A stretch of DNA of 5,063 nucleotides from Candidatus Omnitrophota bacterium (GTDB lineage Bacteria; Omnitrophota; Gorgyraeia; Gygaellales; Profunditerraquicolaceae). The translations under genes were made by a program, and so were the position numbers. The stretch covers positions 1 through 5,063 of the forward strand of contig JAQTMD010000115.1 in assembly GCA_028714595.1 (NCBI GenBank). The letters run 5' to 3'. Positions 1-5,063 of this stretch are shown here, piece after piece. How positions within the stretch are numbered: position 1 is the stretch's first letter; each line of letters begins with the position of its first letter. The notes below the pieces were generated by a model. It was not told the origin of the DNA. It saw only the letters and a list, made by a program, of their open reading frames with translations, and did not search any database.

Positions 1-1
1 G

Positions 2-2335
<2,334 letters not shown>

Positions 2336-2351
2336 CGCAGCAGTCCGCCTG

Positions 2352-3983
2352 ATGTCACCACTCACCAGTCGCCAGTCACCGGTCTGGAAAGATTTTTTTC
2401 TCGCCGTCATTTCGGGCGTTGTGCTGTCGTTGTCGTTCCCCGCCGCGAACCTCGAATTCCTCGCCTGGGTCGCCTTCGTCCCGCTGTTTGTCTGCCTCAA
2501 AGAAAAATCGAAGACCAAAGCTTTTCTCCTGGCATACCTTGCCGGCGTCGTCTTCTGGTCGTTCGTGATCTATTGGCTTGTCCACGTGACGCTGGTCGGG
2601 ACAGTCCTTCTGGTATTATATCTGGCGTTCTACTTCGGTTTTTTCGGCCTGGCGTTCTCTCTCGTAACGTCAAGGCCGCCTTCGGCGGGCTCATCAGTTC
2701 ATGATATCCTGAGCTCATTGTTGCTGGCTTCTGCGTGGGTGGTGCTTGAGTATGCGCGCAGCCACCTGTTGACCGGGTTCCCCTGGGCACTCCTGGGGTA
2801 TAGCCAATACCTGAACCTGCCGGTCATCCAGATCGCGGACATCTTCGGCGCCTGGGGGGTATCGTTTGTGGTGATGATGGTCAATGCCTGCCTGTATTCG
2901 GCTTTTGCGGCGCCTCGCGCGCACGATAGAAAGGATCGCCGGGTCTTTCTGATTAAAACCCTGGCAGTGCCGTGTGTGTGCCTGGCTGTCGCAGCGGGGT
3001 ATGGTTTTTTCGCGCTGCATCGGCTCGATAAAGCCGATACGCGCAAGTCCATCAAGGTGGCGGTCATCCAGGCGAACATCCCGCAGGAGTCGAAGTGGGA
3101 TCCGGCAGCGCGCGGAAGTATCCTTGAGCAGTATCTGGCGATCTCGGCGCAGTCAAGCGCGAGCGCGCCGGACCTGCTGGTCTGGCCTGAGGCAAGCCTG
3201 CCGACGATTGTAGAGGACGAGCCGCGTTACCTGGGGATGGCCGCGGCATTTGCCCGCAGCCATGAGGTATCGATGCTCATCGGCGCGATCACCAGGCGCA
3301 ATCAGATGTTTTATAACAGCGCGCTGCTGGTTTCTTCCGACGGCACTCTCGAAGCCGGCTACGATAAGCTGCACCTGGTGCCGTTCGGCGAGTATGTCCC
3401 TTTGAAAAAGGTGCTGCCGTTCCTGGAAACGGTGGTCCCCATCGGCGATGCCACGCCGGGCAAAGACTTCACCATCTTTGACGTCTATCTTGGTTCGGGC
3501 CCTGCTCACAGCGCGCGGTCGCGTTTCGGGGTGCTCATCTGTTTTGAGGACGTATTCCCTGAACTGGCGCGCGAATTCGTCAAAAGGGGCGCGCATTTCC
3601 TGGTCAATATCACCAATGACGCCTGGTATAAAAAGACCTCGGCTGCCGAGCAGCATTTCCAGGCCTCGGTGTTCCGTGCCGTGGAGAACCGCGTCAATGT
3701 CGTGCGCAGCGCAAATACCGGCATCTCGGGATTCATCAGTCCGCAGGGCAAGGCGATTTCGCTGGTCGAAGAGGACGGGGAGAAGATCTTTGTCGCCGGG
3801 GGCCGGACGCGCGAACTGCGTAACCCCCGGGGCATGCTCTCGATCTATACGTCATGGGGCGATTGGTTTGTCGTCGCCTGCCTTATCTTTTTCTGGTTCG
3901 CGTCAGGCGCCTGGCGCAGGTTTTGTCCGCTGTGCAGGATAGCCTCGGCATGCGGGAAAGGGAAAACGCAATGTTCAACATAA
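2352..3983 (+). CDS. lnt: Apolipoprotein N-acyltransferase (Lnt)
   Basis: Lnt is an inner-membrane enzyme that moves an acyl chain from phospholipid to the N-terminal cysteine of diacylated apolipoproteins, the last step of lipoprotein maturation in diderms. The 543 residues compare with 512 in E. coli. The N-terminal half has hydrophobic segments at roughly 17-48, 56-77, 80-105, 118-137, 157-182 and 198-220, with the family-like SFPAANLEFLAWVAFVPL and LLTGFPWALLGYSQ. A periplasmic nitrilase-fold domain follows (about 233-495), then a last membrane helix (about 503-520). The Glu-Lys-Cys catalytic triad is intact: E280 in WPEASLP, K339 in YDKLHLVPFGEYVPL and C397 in LICFED; NITNDAW (419-425) is also typical. 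The ATG at 2352 is the only ATG upstream of the first helix in this frame, but it has no clear Shine-Dalgarno, and codons 2-11 lie in a heptanucleotide repeat, so the first dozen residues are uncertain. The short tail after the last helix contains four cysteines. The gene sits 16 bases after secA and overlaps the transporter gene by 13 bases (34 if that gene starts at 3950). Confidence 0.96.
   Translation: MSPLTSRQSPVWKDFFLAVISGVVLSLSFPAANLEFLAWVAFVPLFVCLKEKSKTKAFLLAYLAGVVFWSFVIYWLVHVTLVGTVLLVLYLAFYFGFFGLAFSLVTSRPPSAGSSVHDILSSLLLASAWVVLEYARSHLLTGFPWALLGYSQYLNLPVIQIADIFGAWGVSFVVMMVNACLYSAFAAPRAHDRKDRRVFLIKTLAVPCVCLAVAAGYGFFALHRLDKADTRKSIKVAVIQANIPQESKWDPAARGSILEQYLAISAQSSASAPDLLVWPEASLPTIVEDEPRYLGMAAAFARSHEVSMLIGAITRRNQMFYNSALLVSSDGTLEAGYDKLHLVPFGEYVPLKKVLPFLETVVPIGDATPGKDFTIFDVYLGSGPAHSARSRFGVLICFEDVFPELAREFVKRGAHFLVNITNDAWYKKTSAAEQHFQASVFRAVENRVNVVRSANTGISGFISPQGKAISLVEEDGEKIFVAGGRTRELRNPRGMLSIYTSWGDWFVVACLIFFWFASGAWRRFCPLCRIASACGKGKTQCST
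2355..2384 (+). repeat. Degenerate tandem heptanucleotide repeat (unit TCACCAG, four copies)
   Basis: The copies are TCACCAC (2355), TCACCAG (2362), TCGCCAG (2369) and TCACCGG (2376), followed by TC at 2383-2384. Each differs from TCACCAG by at most one base. The array starts right after the lnt ATG and gives residues SPLTSRQSPV, which do not look like conserved Lnt sequence. Seven is not a multiple of three, so gain or loss of one copy would shift the lnt frame if the ATG at 2352 is used. Short heptamer repeats of this kind are known in several bacterial genomes, mostly between genes. Whether it is one of a dispersed family here cannot be judged from one window. Confidence 0.6.
2675..2689 (+). 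repeat. Small GC-rich palindrome inside lnt
   Basis: CCGCC (2676-2680), a TTC loop and GGCGG (2684-2688) form a perfect 5-bp stem with a 3-base loop. It lies in the codons for the polar segment SRPPSAGSSVHD (107-118), which links two predicted membrane helices of Lnt. Such a stem in a variable loop could be the remnant of a small dispersed palindromic element, or an accident of GC-rich codons. The palindrome is seen directly; its origin is a guess. Confidence 0.3.
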
Positions 3984-5063
3984 TCATCCTTGGTCTCACC
4001 AGTTTTTTGACCGACATCTCCAGCGAGATGATCTATCCGCTCCTGCCCGTTTTCTTGACCGGCACGCTCGGGGCCAGCCCCGCTATCCTGGGCCTGATAG
4101 AAGGCATTGCGGAAAGCGTGGCCAGTCTCTTAAAGGTGTTTTCAGGGTACTGGTCGGACAAAGTAAAGAAGAGGAAACCGTTTACCATCTTCGGGTATGC
4201 CAATTCCGCCGCCGGCAAGCTGTTCCTCTTCTTTTCCTCCAGCTGGATGTATGTCTTATTCGGGAGAGTAATCGATCGTTTCGGCAAAGGGATCAGGACC
4301 GCTCCCCGGGACGCGCTTATTGCCGAAGCCTCAGGTTCCGCAAAACGGGGCGCTGCATTCGGCCTGCACCGCAGCCTTGACGCGCTGGGCGCGGTAGGCG
4401 GCGTTCTCCTGGCCTATTTTTTTGTGGTGTTCTATAAGGACGATATCCGCACCATCATCCTTCTGTCCTTGATCCCGGCTTCTCTGGGCGTCATGTTTTT
4501 ACTCCTCGTGAAGGAAAAGCGGAATCCCGACGCAGGGGGAGCGAAAAATAAACTGAAGCTGGAATGGAACAGGCTTGACAGGAGGTTGAAACTGTTCTTG
4601 ATCTTCACCTTTCTGTTTACGCTGGGCAATTCCTCGAATCAGTTCCTTCTGCTGAAAGCCCAGAGAGCGGGAAATCCCCTCTCGGTAGTAATACTGCTTT
4701 ACCTTGTCTATAATATCTCCCGGGTGCTTTTTACCTACCCGGCCTCCCGCCTTTCCGATAAAATCGGCCGCAAGAAAATCCTGGTATTCGGTTATATTTT
4801 TTATGCGGTAGTCTATGCGGGTTTTGCCGTGAACACGAATCTCGCCGCGTTCTGGGTATTGTTTGCCATTTACGGCATGTACATGGGATTTACCGAAGGG
4901 GTGGAAAAGGCGCTGGTGACCGACATCGCGCCGGGCGAGCTCAAGGCCACTGCCATCGGCCTGCATGCCACGCTGGTGGGCATCGGGTTATTTCCGGCGT
5001 CATTCGTTGCGGGTATGCTCTGGAAATATCTTGGTCCGGCGGCGCCGTTTTATTTCGGGGGAG
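3971..5063 (+). CDS. MFS transporter, MJ1317-like, substrate unknown, 3' end cut by window edge
   Basis: This is a multi-pass inner-membrane secondary transporter of the major facilitator superfamily. The 364 visible residues have about eleven hydrophobic segments; a usual length near 400 implies that only the last helix is missing. The start SFLTDISSEMIYPLLPVFLT (11-30) and the loop DRFGKGIRTAPRDALIAEAS (102-121) fit the uncharacterised MJ1317-like group. The loop 2-3 signature is present as GYWSDKVKKRKP (59-70) and repeats in the second half as RLSDKIGRKK (260-269), as expected from the internal duplication of MFS proteins. A charged central loop (about 181-207) joins the halves, and TEGVEKALVTDIAP (308-321) is another group-like stretch. 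ATG 3971 overlaps lnt by 13 bases. An in-frame ATG at 3950 would add MRERENA; it has AGGA at 3936-3939, ten bases upstream, whereas 3971 has only the purine run GGGAAAGGG (3954-3962). Either start is possible. The gene appears less GC-rich than secA. I infer co-transcription with lnt from the overlap; the substrate cannot be assigned. Confidence 0.9.
   Translation, partial: MFNIIILGLTSFLTDISSEMIYPLLPVFLTGTLGASPAILGLIEGIAESVASLLKVFSGYWSDKVKKRKPFTIFGYANSAAGKLFLFFSSSWMYVLFGRVIDRFGKGIRTAPRDALIAEASGSAKRGAAFGLHRSLDALGAVGGVLLAYFFVVFYKDDIRTIILLSLIPASLGVMFLLLVKEKRNPDAGGAKNKLKLEWNRLDRRLKLFLIFTFLFTLGNSSNQFLLLKAQRAGNPLSVVILLYLVYNISRVLFTYPASRLSDKIGRKKILVFGYIFYAVVYAGFAVNTNLAAFWVLFAIYGMYMGFTEGVEKALVTDIAPGELKATAIGLHATLVGIGLFPASFVAGMLWKYLGPAAPFYFGG

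Noticed and set aside
2372..2399. Possible intrinsic terminator: CCAG...CTGG followed by T7 just after the lnt start
   Set aside because: The stem is only 4 bp with an 8-base loop, the T-run begins five bases after it, and it lies inside the lnt coding sequence.
4499..4966. Open frame of 155 codons on the - strand inside the transporter gene
   Set aside because: It is antisense to a clear MFS coding sequence, and its translation shows no familiar motif.

Overview
The window is a densely packed stretch of a bacterial chromosome with three genes on the + strand and no gap longer than 16 bases. In order they are: secA, cut by the left edge; lnt, complete; and a major facilitator superfamily (MFS) transporter, cut by the right edge. 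I see no RNA gene, CRISPR array, insertion sequence, integrase, attachment site, intrinsic terminator or convincing promoter. No stretch over 300 bases lacks a gene, and the reading frames on the - strand are shadows of these three genes.

Organism: lnt (apolipoprotein N-acyltransferase) together with a canonical SecA carrying a C-terminal zinc-binding motif points to a diderm (Gram-negative type) bacterium. Base composition is moderately high in G+C, roughly 60% or more in sampled secA lines and about 50-55% in sampled transporter lines. SecA has an IQHDM stretch ahead of the DITYGTNNEFGFDYLRDN block, which loosely recalls deep-branching diderms such as Omnitrophota, the wider PVC group or some Desulfobacterota-like lineages. 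This placement is a weak inference, not an identification.

Layout: bases 2-2335 encode most of SecA, the ATPase motor of the Sec translocon; its N-terminus with the Walker A motif lies to the left. After only 16 bases, lnt starts (2352-3983). The junction holds a perfect 7-bp inverted repeat spanning the secA stop, no clear Shine-Dalgarno sequence, and a degenerate heptanucleotide tandem repeat inside the first codons of lnt. The transporter starts inside the end of lnt (ATG at 3971, or possibly 3950) and runs off the right edge, missing probably only its last membrane segment.

How they fit together: SecA drives export of preproteins, including prolipoproteins, and Lnt adds the third acyl chain to exported lipoproteins, so the first two genes act in successive stages of envelope biogenesis. 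The transporter belongs to a poorly characterised MFS group (MJ1317-like by its motifs) and its substrate cannot be told from sequence. The tight spacing and overlap suggest one transcript. These are ordinary housekeeping genes. The window does not show a new multi-gene system; the most interesting details are at the secA-lnt junction.
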